Counted from the stretch's first letter, positions 24,054 to 36,469 are shown. The stretch: 60,722 nucleotides of DNA from Rhodocollybia butyracea (GCA_015501585.1 JADNRY010000365.1:1-60722), one strand, 5' to 3'. Translations and numbers: made by a program. Notes: generated by a model from the letters alone, not told the origin.

Positions 24054-25768
24054 CTACATATTCTGATTCAGCTCTTTCTCAAGAAGACAACGTCCCAGCC
24101 CCAATGCCGGAGCAGGCAAACCACCCGTCGACTGCAGCTCCCGATTCATCGTTTCCCAGCAGTCCGTAGTAAGCTCCACCACCTTCTGCAGCTTAAACGA
24201 CGGAAGATGATCTTCCATATGCGCAGGCGCGTCGATCTCGATCTCGAAGAAATATTGCAGTTGCGCCAAGTGTCCGACCTTCCAGGAGCATCCTTGCCCC
24301 AGATATCCCGCGTCAATCGAGCCCCAAAGAAGGTGTACACCCTCCGAGTACTCGCTACACGTCTCCAGACGTCCAGTTTTTAGATACCATCGTTGAGTTA
24401 CAGGGGGACCGTACATGTCTATCGAGAGAGAATTGGAACGAGAATGTCCAGGGGAGCGTTCGAAAGGCGAGTTGCTTCTCTGGTCATCTTTGTTATGAGG
24501 GGGATCTGGGATGCTACTCCTGCTTTGTGATGTTTTAGCCGAAGAAATTTTGGCGCGGGTGAATAACTTCGCCAAGCTCGACTTGAGAGGACGAACGGTG
24601 AGCTGCTTCCATAATGAAACTTTAATATTTTTTGTGTACATTGCGCCTTGAGCGGGACTGTGGGGAAATACTAGACTCAGGAAGAAGGGTATCCGTTCGC
24701 CAGATACAAATGATTGCGGCGCAGGCAGAGAGAACTGGTAACAGAGATTGATATTAGAGCCAAGGAAGACATGTTGAGAGACGGAGAAGTGACATACAAT
24801 GGCACAATTCTTGAACGACTCGAGGCCCCCTGCAGGGTGTTTGACATGTGAAGATAAAGAAGACCAATGTGGTTTCAATGGAAAGCTGTCAATGTGTTCA
24901 GAGATAGAAAGGCTCGGCCCAGAGGTAAAACGGAGATCGTGATCGAGAAGAAGCTTGGGCATAGTCGAAAGCGGGGGGTCCTGCAGTCAAGGGGTTAGTG
25001 AGAAATACTGAAAAATGGTAAGAAGCACAAACCATGGGACGCGTTTTTGGAAAGTATAGAATGGGGATAATTTTACTATTCAAGGTATAGTCAAGTTTCT
25101 GTTCATGCATGCGTATCAGAAACTCACGTTTCATTGGGTTCCGGTTTGAACGACACGCGACTTCCTCGCCTAGTCATTGAAATCTTTAATGAATACACAA
25201 TCTCTCCTGATAGGTCATCGTTACAACGATAGAAAGAAGGAGGAGTGAGTGCTGTGACGTCTTGAACGGTTATTTCCGACGGTATTGAGATAGTAAATGG
25301 ATATTCATCTCCTACAAGTGGATGACGCGAGAGGGGAAGTGTTATGCTCCGGGACAGGAATAACAAATTGCTTCGTGGTGTACCACCGTCTCCGAGGACA
25401 GAAACCAGCAGATTTCCTTCGAGCTAAAGATTATTTGAGATAAAGCTGGGCTCTGTCGAAGAAAAGCAATGCTCACGTTGATACTAATGTCTCCTATGTG
25501 TTCAGTGGGACCATTTAATCTTACTGAGCCTTCGATTCTGTCGTTCAAACCATACGCAGGGGAACGCGTTCTCCATACTCTCCTTCCTAGTCCAATGTTC
25601 ATAGAATTTTGTCTGGTAAACCCATGAAAAGCGACGAGATAAAGGTTCCGCATCGAGAGATATTTCTGTGCTGTTGGGAATAGATGAATAAGTTGGTGTG
25701 GATAGAGAAGTCGAGCCAAAGGCATCAGAGTTGAAAAATGCAGACGGGACTGTAAAGATATCAGTCAT
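24054..25768 (-). CDS. Arrestin-like protein, two possible frameshifts
   Basis: Arrestin-domain proteins in fungi act as adaptors for ubiquitination and trafficking of membrane proteins. Exons: 25477-25768, 25128-25423 and 24054-24980, with introns of 53 and 147 nt. A further GT-AG intron of about 63 nt inside the last exon removes CHFSVSQHVFLGSNINL. N-terminal arrestin features are SPAYGLNDRIEGSVRLNGP, LPLSRHPLVGDEYPFTISIP and LPPSFYR-like PPSFYRCNDDLSGEIVYSLK. The C-terminal fold starts at FSLPAPQSFVSGERIPFFLS. The frame is lost twice: in a short A run near 25610 (one A too many) and at the start of the last exon, where seven rather than six C would keep the frame. Both are homopolymers, so sequencing error is a real alternative. 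Otherwise the protein looks complete, about 480 residues. It is unrelated to its F-box neighbours. Confidence 0.6.
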
Positions 25769-26334
25769 GTTGAGAAGTTTTGAGGCTTCAAGGTTAGAGT
25801 CTCGCCTATTTATGGTCTTACCTGTTTACGACCTATTTATGTTGTCTGGAATCAAAATGGAAAGTGTGGATAAAAGAAGTGCTGCCCTGCCGACAAAAGC
25901 CGAGCCCTCCTTGAGCCGAAACTGGCATCGGAGAGAATCGCGAATACCAAAGCCACCAAGTAGTCCGAAGTATTACAGAATGAACCAGGACTTTTCTTGT
26001 CGGCGTGTAACAGTCCCAACTTAGCTCAACTTTCCCTCATCATCATCCCATCGATATCCACAGATACCACAGCCTACAGAAGCAAGAAATCTCAAACCGT
26101 TTCAGCGAGTTGACCGTGCTAGATCCCGGAGAACTGTTCAATCCTACAGCTTCTACATTCATTCCTAACCTCGGACTAACCGCGACAACTGCTGCATATG
26201 CGACCGCTTATACATATCAAATAATCTACGATGTCACGCTGGGCCTCAGCCTTAAAGCTTTTCTTCAGGGATCGCAATAAACTATATGACCTTTCTGAAG
26301 TCCCATCTCAAACATGCTAACTAAAGTTTTCTCG
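25769..26334. other. Spacer between arrestin-like gene and next open frame
   Basis: No recognisable gene. It should contain the promoter of the minus-strand gene starting at 25768; no TATA box stands out. Confidence 0.35.
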
Positions 26335-27049
26335 TCAAATTGCACTGCTCAGCCTTGACATAAACCAATCTTGCTGGGTGTGAATGAATGACCAGCACGT
26401 CGTAATCAACGCAGGTAAACATCTATGTACTGGCAGTGAAGTGAAAGATCTCAAGAGCCAACACTTCCAAAACTTACCGCCGGGAAAGCCGAATCGGAGG
26501 ACGAAATGGGACACCATTCTCAAGAAATCTGGCGGTTGAGGATCATCATGATGACAACTCTGCCATGAAAAAGCTTTTCTCCACAGTGATAACGAGCCTG
26601 GAAATATCTGCAAGTGACTGGTGCTTATGGGTTCCTAGGCACGGATAAGTGTAAAGACCAGGGCAAATTTCACCTCCGAGTTCGTGCGGTGCTATATGTT
26701 GGCTTTTCAGAGAGTCAGAGTTTAGAAAGCAAACGTTTCGGTGGTCAACAGGTCGACCAGTCAAAGCTCTAGTCCTGGAAGGAAGGATACGGAAGCCGGT
26801 GACGTGCCGAACGGATATACTTGAATGCGCTAGTCCGACTTTGTCGGGTAAGTAAAGCTTTGGCACCTTAATTTGGCATCCGAATTGTTCCAGTGGTGGT
26901 TTGTCAGAGCAATCGTGAACCTTCGTGAACACACTCGTTGATATCGGCCGGCGGAGGGGGGTCCAGTCAGGAAGTCGGACTCGGAAGAGGCAGGATCTTG
27001 GGCCCCGTTCAGGCCCATTCTGTAAAACGAGATTTCGGTGAGAACGCAA
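26335..27049 (-). CDS. Uncertain protein-coding remnant
   Basis: Two overlapping open frames (26546-27049 and 26335-26613) read in sequence as one possible protein. A frame change falls near 26580 and a possible intron starts at a GTAAGT near 26478. Visible segments include SISVRHVTGFRILPSRTRAL, APHELGGEICPGLYTYPCLG and DPQPPDFLRMVSHFVLRFGF. I do not recognise a family. No start context or complete exon structure can be defended, so it may be a gene fragment carried in the amplified block or a chance frame. Confidence 0.25.
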
Positions 27050-27066
27050 CTTGAAATTATAGAATA

Positions 27067-28250
27067 TTCTGCTGGTGAACCATCATAAGTTTACTTCCAC
27101 TCTTAGCACGTACAGTTATTAGCTGTGTCGATGTTGGAGTAGGGGACCGTGACATCAATAGGCATGTCAATTACAGTGAATAGGATGTAAGGTATAACAA
27201 GGTAAAATCTAAAATCCAATACTAAGTGGGTGCTATGCATCATTTCACTGTTTCCTGATGTAATTGTAAGCCTTTTGCATTTGATTCATTAAGAACTATG
27301 ATACCCAATAGATTAGTGTCACTGTTAGAAAAAGTGAAACCACGAAATTGCGAAACAAAACGGGACTCAATGATGAACGGGATATACCCACTGTGCCCTC
27401 TTCGAATTCGTACCCTCTTTCCCATATCCCGTCTCCCATCCCACCTCACATACCGCCTTCCATACCATACCTATACCCCCCTCGCGTTTGCGATTAGGTG
27501 AGTGCATGCGTTTACCGGAAATACCAGGAAGGAGGAGGCATCATCCATGCACCTATAGCAGAGAAGTTCCATACAGGGATCGGCTGTGCACTCATTGCAT
27601 GCGCGTACCCTGAACCCGGTTAATCAACAACTTGGAGCAATTTAGGACAAAGAGCTTCAAGGAACATCGATAGTAAATCCAAAGTTCACAAAAAGTCTTG
27701 GGAGGTAGCAGGAGTAGATGTTGCTGTCATTGCTGTGAAACGTATAAGTTAGAACCTCAGAAGTGCGCGAGACAAACAACTCGTATTGCTTGTCTCGCGG
27801 ACTTCTAAGTACCTGTAAAATGTATAAGTAAGGACTACGTGCATGCGCAAGTACAAGTTTCACGGTATAGATATAAATGAACAAACTTACCCTCAGAAGT
27901 GCGCGAGACAAACAACAAACAACTAAGGGCTAATGGACCGCACGTCCAATATATATGTAGAGACATGAAACTGCCAAAAATATACCAAAGCACTCAGATA
28001 ATCAAAAGTAAAGATAAACAGAATAAGAAAACGGAAAACAATAGTAGATCCCTGGGAAGATAAACCTAACAGGGACGAAACGCGTACCACCTACGGAGGC
28101 AAAAGCGGGGGGCGGGACTCCTCCAAAGTTCTTCCTTCAACAATTGCTAATGGACAGAGGTTGGATAGCAGAACGGAGTAATGAACTACAGCTTACAATG
28201 GAAAATGAAGGCCGGATTGGTATATCACGTCGTGATGCGGATAACCGATT
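27067..28250 (-). repeat. Duplicated block with family 2 tail, paired with 36527-37680
   Basis: This stretch and 36527-37680 are close copies. Shared words include TTAGCTGTGTCGATGTTGGA and AGAAGTGCGCGAGACAAACA. Both contain a fragment of the family 2 C-terminus, with the AQ-IPVWN region reading on the minus strand near 27560-27600. Both stand 3' of an F-box copy (D or G). No intact frame. Confidence 0.6.
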
Positions 28251-28252
28251 AT

Positions 28253-30037
28253 TCAACTAATAGCATTAGACAATTGTATCTGTATCTCTGCCCGAGTCCC
28301 CAAAGTAACCCATTGGGTGTAAGCCTGCAGTTGGTAGATCATCCAATCAACGGACCGAGAAGGTATACGGATTTGATGTAGATGAAGTTCCAGGCCCAAT
28401 TCCTCCTTCAGTCGGACAAATCGACCAAGTTGTGCATCCAGAAAAGATCGTGGTGGTCGATGAAAATAAAGATCAAAGGATTCTAGAGCTTTGTTTCTAA
28501 CCCGAGCCTCTAGGAAATCGGCTAAAGCAATGCTTGACCAAGATTCAGAGTCACCTGGGAGCGAGGTTGTGAAAGCAGTCAGTTGGATGTGTCGGAGCTT
28601 GGGACATAATGAAGAAGGATTGTCTGCAGGAAGGCCAAGGCGAGACAGATGGGTGTCTTGCAGGGTGGTACTTGTGCAGCTGGAATCCAACACAATGCCC
28701 CAAATCCAGGAAATAAAGTGAAGTTAAATTTGGGACTGACAGCAGACAGTCTGTCAGTGCTTCTGGTGTCATTGGGAAATAGAGACTCAGTGTTTTCAAG
28801 TTGTTCAATGGCATTCCATGGAATGGGGATCGTGGTATGGAAAATGGCATATTGGTGCACCTGAGAGACAATGATTTGAGGGAAGGAAAATCCATCACAG
28901 AAAATGACCGCAGATAGTCGATTATACATCTGCATGGTTTCCCCCACGGGAAACTCAAGCTGCAAGTCCAACGACAATGAAGTCAACTCTGGTAAGGGTG
29001 ACTGTTGGAAGGACAAAATCATCTTCACTGGTAAAGCGAAGACCTATTCGAAGGCTTTGCAAAAGTTGGTGTTGTTTTACAATGCTATATAGAAAAGATG
29101 GTGGCAAGCACTGTGATGTCGACATGTTAATTGGCCAGCCATGCGCCGGACTTCCAGCTTCCAGCCAGAATGAACCTTGAATGAGTGGACCTTGATTGAA
29201 CTCAAGAACCTCCAGTGCAGGCATTCGAGAAACGCTGAAAAATCCAAAAATAGGCTGGGCACCGACGCCGGTTGAACTACGTAGTCGCCAAATTTCAGAG
29301 TGATGAGGGCTGGAAAGGAAGTAGATGGTTGTAAAAACTGAAAGAAGCATTTTAAAATCTTCTGAAAACAGGCAAAGATGGAGGCGAAGAAGCTTGTGAT
29401 TAAAACGTTGCAAGATTGCATGAAAGACATCATGTGTTTAGAGGCTCGCAACTGCCGGTTTGTCTGTGTGACACCATCCGCAAATATGTCCACAGTATAT
29501 ATGCTAGATCCATGAAATGATATAGAGATTGGAAGGGTAGCGGAGCGTTCCAGCCACAAATTCACACCAGCGGTCCGTCGAGAAGCCATCTCTTCGCTCA
29601 AGTGAGGGGGAAGATGTATATGCAAAGAGCTCCATAACATGGGAGTATCGATGGCAACACACCTCCAGTGTCGACATATGGTGGTCATAAGCAGAGGAGC
29701 TTGCTTCAGATCGCGAACGGCAAAACGGATATGAGTCTGATGGCAAACAATGAATGAAAATTTCGCCCAGTGTTTCCGAAGGAATCCGACGAATGGGAGA
29801 CATCAGAATCCTGTGTGCTTCAATGTATGTCTCTACTTCACTCTTTTCCTCGAGTAAAGTATCGAGAAGCAACTGCAGGCGACTGATCTCCGATTGTAAG
29901 CGTTTGAGCTCATGCTGCGGCTCAACAAGTAGATCTTTAAGTTGGTCAAGTTCTGTAGGCGATGGGACATGATTTGTGCCAAGCACGGAAGAAAAAGGAG
30001 AGCTGGATGTATCCCAGGCGTGCAAAGAACCCTTCAT
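28253..30037 (-). pseudogene. F-box-like protein, copy D, many frameshifts
   Basis: Start at 30037 (MKGSLHAWDTSSSPF). The coiled coil and the first half of the F-box-like segment are in one frame; the frame breaks after SDSYPF. It continues in a second frame from CRHWRCVAIDTPMLW to SKHMMSFMQ. It then breaks repeatedly through the leucine-rich half: segments at 28955-29413, 28579-29028, 28551-28958 and 28253-28693 are each in different frames. At least five shifts exclude a full product. The C-terminal third is nearly identical to that of copy G, so the D and G units are a fairly recent pair. Confidence 0.85.
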
Positions 30038-30054
30038 CGTGTAAGCTGTTGATG

Positions 30055-30110
30055 AACAGTTTTAAAGTTTAGCGCTGGGCTGCATGATACTTCTAAGTTT
30101 AGCGCTCTGA
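30055..30110 (-). promoter_or_regulatory. Paired AGCGCT element upstream of F-box copy D
   Basis: TTTAGCGCTGGGCTGCATGATA and a second TTTAGCGCTC lie 30-70 bases upstream of the start. The element is retained although the gene behind it is dead. Confidence 0.5.
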
Positions 30111-30639
30111 GTCAAGGTCGCGTATTTACTATTATTAGGTTTCCACTCAGTAGTTTCACTGGAACAGAAACTTGACGACCATGCCAACATCGATACACTC
30201 GAGTCGTCACTCAACTTAAACGCATGTCACAAGTGACCTGTCAAGCAAAGGACCTTTGCCAATCCAAATTGTTTCTTGGAGTGTAAGTATCGTGTTTGGC
30301 ATGGAGGCGACTTTGTCGTTTGCCAGATGGATTCACGCTCCACAAAAAAAAAAGTATCGTGTTCAGCTTATGGTTGATTTCCTGACTCCACTGTTAGCTT
30401 TTGGCTCCCAAAGAATCCAAGGTACTTAAAAGCAAATCAGTCACCAGTTTTCTAGTAAGTATATACTTGTGAGTGTGGGCCACTGCGCCAAGCGCATGGC
30501 AGGTACAAGTCCTGTAGAAGACTAGTTATAAAATCTTGAAAGAAAAAATCAGTGTGATGAATGAGAAGATAAATGAACACGCACTCATAAAGCTATGCCA
30601 TTTTGCAGGCAAGGTGATCGAAGACAGAAGTAACAATTG
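30111..30639. other. Gene-poor spacer
   Basis: No gene seen. An A-rich run lies near 30340-30355. Confidence 0.35.
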
Positions 30640-31221
30640 AAGTTGCAGCAATAAATAGTACCAAGGAGGCGCTTTGGCAGCCATGAACAACGCGTCATAG
30701 ATATTCCCAGTGTCAGCCAAGACCAAAAGGTTGAGATTGAGTAACCATGCTTTTTTTCGAGATGTTATACCCAGATTTTTGGGATGCAGAGATGGATGCG
30801 ACAAAGTTTGGTGTAGGACCGCCGTCAGATTGTACTGAAGATTGTCGAGAGATCCAGATGAGAGATGAGGATATGCTGAAGGAGATCTGTCTTTGTAACA
30901 TTCAGTCTCCAAAACACAGTGAAAATGTTCAAAGAAATGTACCAACTTGATGCACTACACTACAAGCAATACAACCTCCATCTACCGCATTTTCATTTCC
31001 TTCAAAACTTCAACCTCCATTGAGTTTTACAGCAGCCATGACTTCCGTTCCACCATTGAGGTTTTGACCCAAGCTCAGACGAGCACTGCCGTTTGACAGA
31101 GGCGCAATGCCAGTTTCTAAAGAAATTGTTCGGAAATTGTGACGTCCTTCAGCTTGTCGATGTGGGTTTGCCAGTAATCCATATAGGATTTTTCGGCTTT
31201 TGAGATGAAAGTGGAAGCCAT
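30640..31221 (-). pseudogene. RRP42: Exosome subunit Rrp42 remnant
   Basis: Rrp42 is an RNase PH-like ring subunit of the RNA exosome. On the minus strand the ATG at 31221 starts MASTFISKAEKSYMDYW, the usual N-terminus. After a one-base shift follow FRTISLETGIAPLSNGSARL and GGTEVMAAVKL. Further on, the open frame beginning at 30945 gives CSPSAYPHLSSGSLDNLQ-like residues, HPSLHPKNLGITSRKKAWLL and VLADTGNIYDALFMAAKA, the second family core. Sequence identity to the family stops after AAKA, and the last third of the protein is absent. The gene is therefore truncated and frameshifted. A functional copy presumably exists elsewhere, since the exosome is essential in studied fungi. It sits between units D and E, so it was probably carried along by a duplication. 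Confidence 0.7.
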
Positions 31222-31419
31222 GTCTGTCAATTAATTAATTGAACAAATTGAAGAGCAATGATCACATGCCGAGCGCTTTGACATTCCCAAATATGGTGAA
31301 ACGATTCTCCCTAATTTGGACAAGATCAACCCTAATCGGGATAAAATTCCCACGCGAAACCGGCCATAAGGACGAGCCTTCATTACATTCAGGACTCGTA
31401 ATATATATTTGTCTAGTAT

Positions 31420-31990
31420 CAAAATATCTTTATCACACGTAGGCAGTGAGGCAGCCTCACGACTACAGATTAGGTGCATTATCGAAACCCAATACCAGAT
31501 GCACCGGTAATTCCCAAAACTAGCAACATCTGGGCGCAAAAAGGCGCAAAAAGCACTCGTTTGATTTACATACTTATTACACATAAGTACAATATTTAGA
31601 ACAACCTGCGCAACTGGGACCTTTGACAACCGGAATAAAGAAATAAAGGGAAGTGGCAGGGGAGAAGGGGGAACAATATCAACGAGGATGAGGATGAAAG
31701 GTATAACAAGGTGAAATCCAATCATTAAGCTTTGGTCCCTTAAGGTTATATATACACGATTAGGAGTTTTAAAAAGGAAATGAAACGGGGGGTTCATCAT
31801 GGTCTCTTCGAGTTCAGACCTCTGCCTCCACACCTCCACCGCGTTTGAACAGCGATGCGTTTACCGGGAAGGGAGGGCCTTCACGCAACCGTAACGTCTC
31901 ATATAATCTACTGTGCAAATTGCAGTGGAAAATTTTGTGAACAAGTTGGTACATCGCGTCGTGATAGTTGTTTATTAATGTTGAATCGAT
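31420..31990 (-). repeat. Leading segment of amplified unit E
   Basis: Matches 18680-19300 and 54110-54840, including ATATCTTTATCACA, the phrase around AATTCCCAAAACTAGCAAC, and a degraded family 2 tail near 31800-31890. No intact frame. Confidence 0.5.
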
Positions 31991-31994
31991 ATCA

Positions 31995-33731
31995 TTAGAC
32001 AATCGGATCTATAACTCTGCCTGAGTCCCCATGATAAAGCAAGCCTGTAGCTGGTAAATCAGCAATGGACTGAGAAGGTTTACAGAATTGATGTAAATGA
32101 AGGTTCAGGCCCTGTTCCTTCAGTCGGACAAATCGACTAAGTTGCGTTTCCAGAAAAGACCGTATTGGTTGATGAAAATAAACTTCGAAGGAGTCAAGAG
32201 CTTTACTTTGAACCTGAGCCTCTAGGAAATTGGCTAAAGCAATGCTTGACCAGGATTGATAGTCACCGCCTATGGACACAGGCGCGAAGGCAACGATCCG
32301 GATGCATCGGAGTTTGGGACATAATGAAGAAGGATTGCCTACAGGAAGGCCAAGGCGAGACAGATGTGTGTCTTGCAGGGTGGTACTGCTGCAACGATAT
32401 TTAACACAATGCCCCATATTGAATAAATAAAGTGAGGTTAAATTTGGGACTGACAGCAGACAGTCGCTCAGTGCTTCTGGTGTCAGGGCAAGATGCAGAC
32501 GTAGTATTCCCAGGTTGTTCATTGACATTCCATGGAATGGGAGACGTGGTAAGGAGTGTTTAGTGGTATCGTACCTAAGAAACAAGTCTTTGAGGGAAGG
32601 AAAATCCACAAGAGAAAGGACCGTAGATATTTGATCACACATCTGCATGGTTTCCTCTGCAAGAAAATCAGTGTGTAGGTCCAGCGACAAGGAAGTTAAT
32701 TTGGTGAGTGTGACTGCTGGAAGGGTAATATCATCTTCCCTGTTTATGCGAAGACCTACTCAAAGGTTTTGCAGAAGTGGGTTTTGCATTACAATGCTAT
32801 ATAGAAAAGATGGCGGTAAGCACTGTGATATCATGTCAAATGGCCATCCATGCATTGGATTTCCGGAGACCATCCACCGTAATTCTCGATTGAACTCAAG
32901 AAACCGCAGGGCAGGCATCCGAGAAGCACTAAAAAGCTCCAAAAATAGGTCGGTCACCAACTCTGGTGGAACATAGTAGCCGAATCTCAAGGAGATGAGG
33001 GCTGGGAAAGAAGTAGATGGTTGTAAAAGGGAAAGAAGCATTCTAAAATCCTCTGGAGACAAGCAAAGCTGGAGGCGAAGAAGCCTGTGATTGAAACGCT
33101 GCAACAATTGCATGAACAACATCATGTTTTTAGAGGCTTGCAGCTCCTCTGCGACACCCTTCGTAATCCCTCCCGGTAGGTCTTCATAATATCTGCTAGA
33201 TCCGTGAAGCGATAAAGAAATTGGAAGGGCAGTGGAGCGTTCCAGCCACAAAGTCACACCAGCGGTCCGTCGAGAAGCCACCTCTTTGCTCAAGTGAGGG
33301 GGAAGATGTATATGCAAAGCGTTCCACAATAATGGAGTATCAATGGCAACACGTCTCCAGTGTTGACATATGGTGGTCATAAGCAGAGGAGCTTGATTCA
33401 AATCACGAAGGGCAAACGGATATAAGTCTGGTGGCAAACAATGCACGAAAATCTCGCCCAGTGTTTCTGAAGGAATCCAACGAATAGGAGACATCAGAGT
33501 CCTGTGCGCCTCAATGTATGTTTCCACTTCGTCCTTTTCCTCGAGTAACCCATCTAGAAGAGACTGCAGGTAACTGATCTCCGATTGCACGCGTTTGAGC
33601 TCATCCTGCGGCTCAACAAGCAGATCTTTGAGTTGGTCAAGTTCTGCAGATGATGGGACATGGTTTGTGCCAAGAATAGAAGCAAAAGGAGATCTGGATG
33701 TATCCCAGCCGTGCAAAGAATTCTTCATCAT
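31995..33731 (-). pseudogene. F-box-like protein, copy E, single nonsense codon
   Basis: One reading frame from ATG 33731 to 31995, broken only by TGA at 32762-32760. The first part (323 residues) has the coiled coil, the F-box-like segment (IRWIPSETLGEIF to CQHWRRVAIDTPLLWNAL) and the start of the leucine-rich half. The second part resumes in the same frame with VGLRINREDDITLPAVTLTK. In copies A, D and G the codon at the stop is CGA, so one C-to-T change explains it. A truncated protein retaining the F-box could still be made. If the stop were read through or edited the product would be about 578 residues, the family's normal size. Confidence 0.85.
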
Positions 33732-33739
33732 GAGGCTGT

Positions 33740-33785
33740 TGAATGACAGTTTAAAATTTAGGGCTAGAGTAGCGCTCGTCGGTAA
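33740..33785 (-). promoter_or_regulatory. Degraded AGCGCT element upstream of F-box copy E
   Basis: GTTTAAAATTTAGGGCT has lost one base match in the proximal site; TAGCGCTCGTCGG keeps the distal one. The spacing between sites is shortened. Confidence 0.4.
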
Positions 33786-34147
33786 CGAATTGGCCCCACA
33801 GCTGCTCTATCATCCACAAAGCACCCACTCTTACGTAACTCTTTAGTCTACAACATCTCTGCGTAGACGAAAAAAAAAGCTATTACTCGTTAATTTACAC
33901 ATTTTATTACAAATACAATAAAACAAAAAACACGCGTTATATCGTTGGGCTGAAGTCCAAGAAGTAAGCTTCAACTTCTTGGTGGTTCATTAAAAAAACA
34001 ATGCACACGATTACACGATTAGTGTTGGAAAAAAAAAAAGAACATGAAGAGGAAGAGGAAGAGAGTCCGAAATGAATGGACGTCCAGCGATGAAGCGGAT
34101 ATACGGCCTTCCTAGTTGCATTTGCATATACAAAGGGCGCAGGAGTT

Positions 34148-36194
34148 TCATCGTTCATCGTTCATCGTGCTCAGCCTCTCCATACTCCCACCTCCCATAC
34201 TCCCACCCATACCTATACCTTCTCCGCGCTCAGGCAAGCGCATACGTTGACCACCAGAAAGAGGCGGCATCCACGCACCCATTGTGGCGTTCTATACAGG
34301 GATCTGCTGTGCATCTATCGCATGTGAATGCGAATGCACGTATTGCTGCTGCTGTTGGCGTTGCTGTAGCATAGCTGACGCAGAATTGGAAGGTGAGGAT
34401 GTAGAAGCGGAAGTGGAAGTCATAGTGGAAGTCATCGCGGAAAGCATAGTGGGAGTGTTGCCTTGGGAACCTGGATAGTACGAGAAGCATCCGGCGGACA
34501 AGGGGGATGGCTGGTCCTGGTTGTGAGAGTGGGCGTAAGCGTGTTTAGAAGTGGTACGGGATTCAATGTGGGTCTGGAGCGTCTCTAGAAGGAAGTTTGA
34601 TTTGAACTGGTGTTTGAGTTTGGGTTCAGATGGGGGTATGCATGAGAAGACCGAGGGGAAGTGTGCGAAAGTGTAGGCAGAGAGTACGACGATTTCGGGG
34701 TAGAATGGCTAGAATGGAACGACTGCCGCCGGATGCGTTTGAGTTTGTTGTTGGGAATGGGAGAGGGAGGCAGAGATCCTATGACTCTGACTCTGGCCCT
34801 GGCTTGGAGGCGCGGCACCACCTGAAGGTCTAGCAGAAAACGACAAAAGAGATACGGGGTATCCAGAGGGATCACAGTAGGGATGGATGGGCTATACATC
34901 GATAGAAGGTTTTTGTGCCTGTGGGTTATGGTTGAGATTGAGGTGGTCCGGTTGAGAACGCGAAACAGTAGGCGATGTAGGGTTCGAATGCACGAGTCGT
35001 CATCGGGACAGAAAAAAGATACTCTACTAGTACCATTTGGTGAGGCCGTCGAGGGCCATTCTTTGGTGGGCATTGCTTGTACTAGATGAAAGAGTCAGTT
35101 TTAAGTCGAACCTCGGAAAATAAAACTTTCAAAAGCAAAAAAAAAAAAAAAAACTCACCCCTTCAACTCGGGCTTCCCCCCTTTAGCTCGCGACGGCCTC
35201 GCAGAACCTCATGGCGGCGCGTTCCATCGGAACGGCAGGGTACCACCACGCGAGATCCTGCATGTCCGTAGAAAGGTGGTGTGGAGTCTGGGATTTCGAT
35301 GCACTGTAAAAAAGGGAAGAACGGTAAGCAATTAATTCGCATTTGTAAGAGAATGAGAACGAGAAGAACGAGAAGGGTAGGCGTTTTTTTCGCGGTTTGT
35401 AAAAGAATGCAAAGAACGAATGAACGAATGAATCAAGAGAGCGTGTGTGTACGGATGGAGGGATGTAAGCTCACCTTCCTTAACCTCTCATTTATCTCAC
35501 TGCGCTCTCGCCTGTTCCGTCGTTTATCACTGCCTTTATTACCACATTGCCCACGTTGCCCTTCTGCTCTGTCCCCTACCACGTCCTCCCTCCTATTCTG
35601 CTCTCTCTCCTCCCGGCCCTCATACACCTCCCTGCCCAGCTCCATCAGGACCAACCAACGCCGAGAGGCACGGAAACCTCGGGAGCAGCTCATTGAGTTT
35701 GGTATAGCCCGACCCTGTAGAGTCCGCCACTATTTTTCAACCGCCGCAGTGTGTGCGGCAGGTGTAGGACGCTCTCATAGGGGGGGGGCTTGAAGAGGTC
35801 TTCGTCTTCGCCGATGCTATAGCCGCCTGCGGAGGAGGGGCCTCGGAACCCGGAGAAGCCGCCGCCATCTGGGACAATGCCCATTGGGGCGGAGGGGGTA
35901 GGATTTGCGTTGGAAGAGGGGTTGGAAGAGGAAGTGGATGGCCAGGAAGGAGCGGCAAAGGTCGACACTGGTGTAGGAGTACTGAAGCACTGCGTTCACG
36001 AGCTTTGCCTTTCCCGGTCGCGCCTTCGACGGAAAAGTTCTGTTTGGCTTCTACGCAGATTTTGCAGCCTGTGCGGAGGTGAAAGGGACAGCGGAGTGTC
36101 AGCGGCGAGTTGGCCGTTTTTTCGGATAGGTTGGGTGAGGAGGTGAATATGGCTTTTTTTGGCCGTACGCAGGCTGAGATTGGTACAAGGGCAT
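34148..36194 (-). pseudogene. Family 2 gene, full-length copy c, frame breaks
   Basis: Start at 36194 (MPLYQSQPAYGQKK). Family blocks in order: CPFHLRTGCKICVEAKQNFS, PIGI-type block as MGIVPDGGGFSGF, STGSGYTKLNELLPRF, then LVLMELGREVYEGREE and SEINERLRK at the end of the first large exon. A GT-AG intron lies at about 35308-35473. The middle carries SGGAAPPSQGQSQSHRISAS; the 3' part includes SAGCFSYYPGSQGNTPTM, QQRQQQQQY and AIDAQQIPV, then a stop before the Gly-rich tail, which ends at 34148-34150. Frame changes separate several blocks, including a four-base insertion after LSALV. Function unknown. It lies directly 5' of F-box copy E. Confidence 0.55.
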
Positions 36195-36287
36195 TTTAGA
36201 GCACGAGTAATAAGCCAGGAGAGAAGGTGAACAAGTCCGGAGTTCTAGTATTAGTTGCGAGTGGAGAAACAGCGATACTAGTCACAT

Positions 36288-36452
36288 CTAGAATTTGGAA
36301 CGACTGCAAGCAACTGATTTGAGCTGACGTTGTGGCTCAACAAGTAGATCTTTCAGTTGGTCAAGTTCCACATTTGATGAAACATGGTTTGTACCAATGT
36401 CAGAAGAAAAAAGAGAGCTAGATGTATCCCAGCCATGCAAAGAACACTTCAT
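36288..36452 (-). pseudogene. F-box 5' stub F
   Basis: Start at 36452 (MKCSLHGWDTSSSLFSSDIG) through LDQLKDLLVEPQRQLKS, then unrelated residues and a stop at 36288. The F-box segment itself is absent. It ends at the same point of the family as stubs K and J. Confidence 0.75.
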
Positions 36453-36469
36453 CGTGAAAGCGGTTGAAC

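Noticed and set aside
23765..24169. Plus-strand open frame overlapping the arrestin-like gene
   Set aside because: The minus strand carries the F-box stub and the arrestin exon; the plus frame has no recognisable feature.
34585..35073. 162-residue minus-strand open frame as a separate gene
   Set aside because: It is the wrong frame of family 2 copy c; the frame giving SQSHRISAS is the one shared with copy d.
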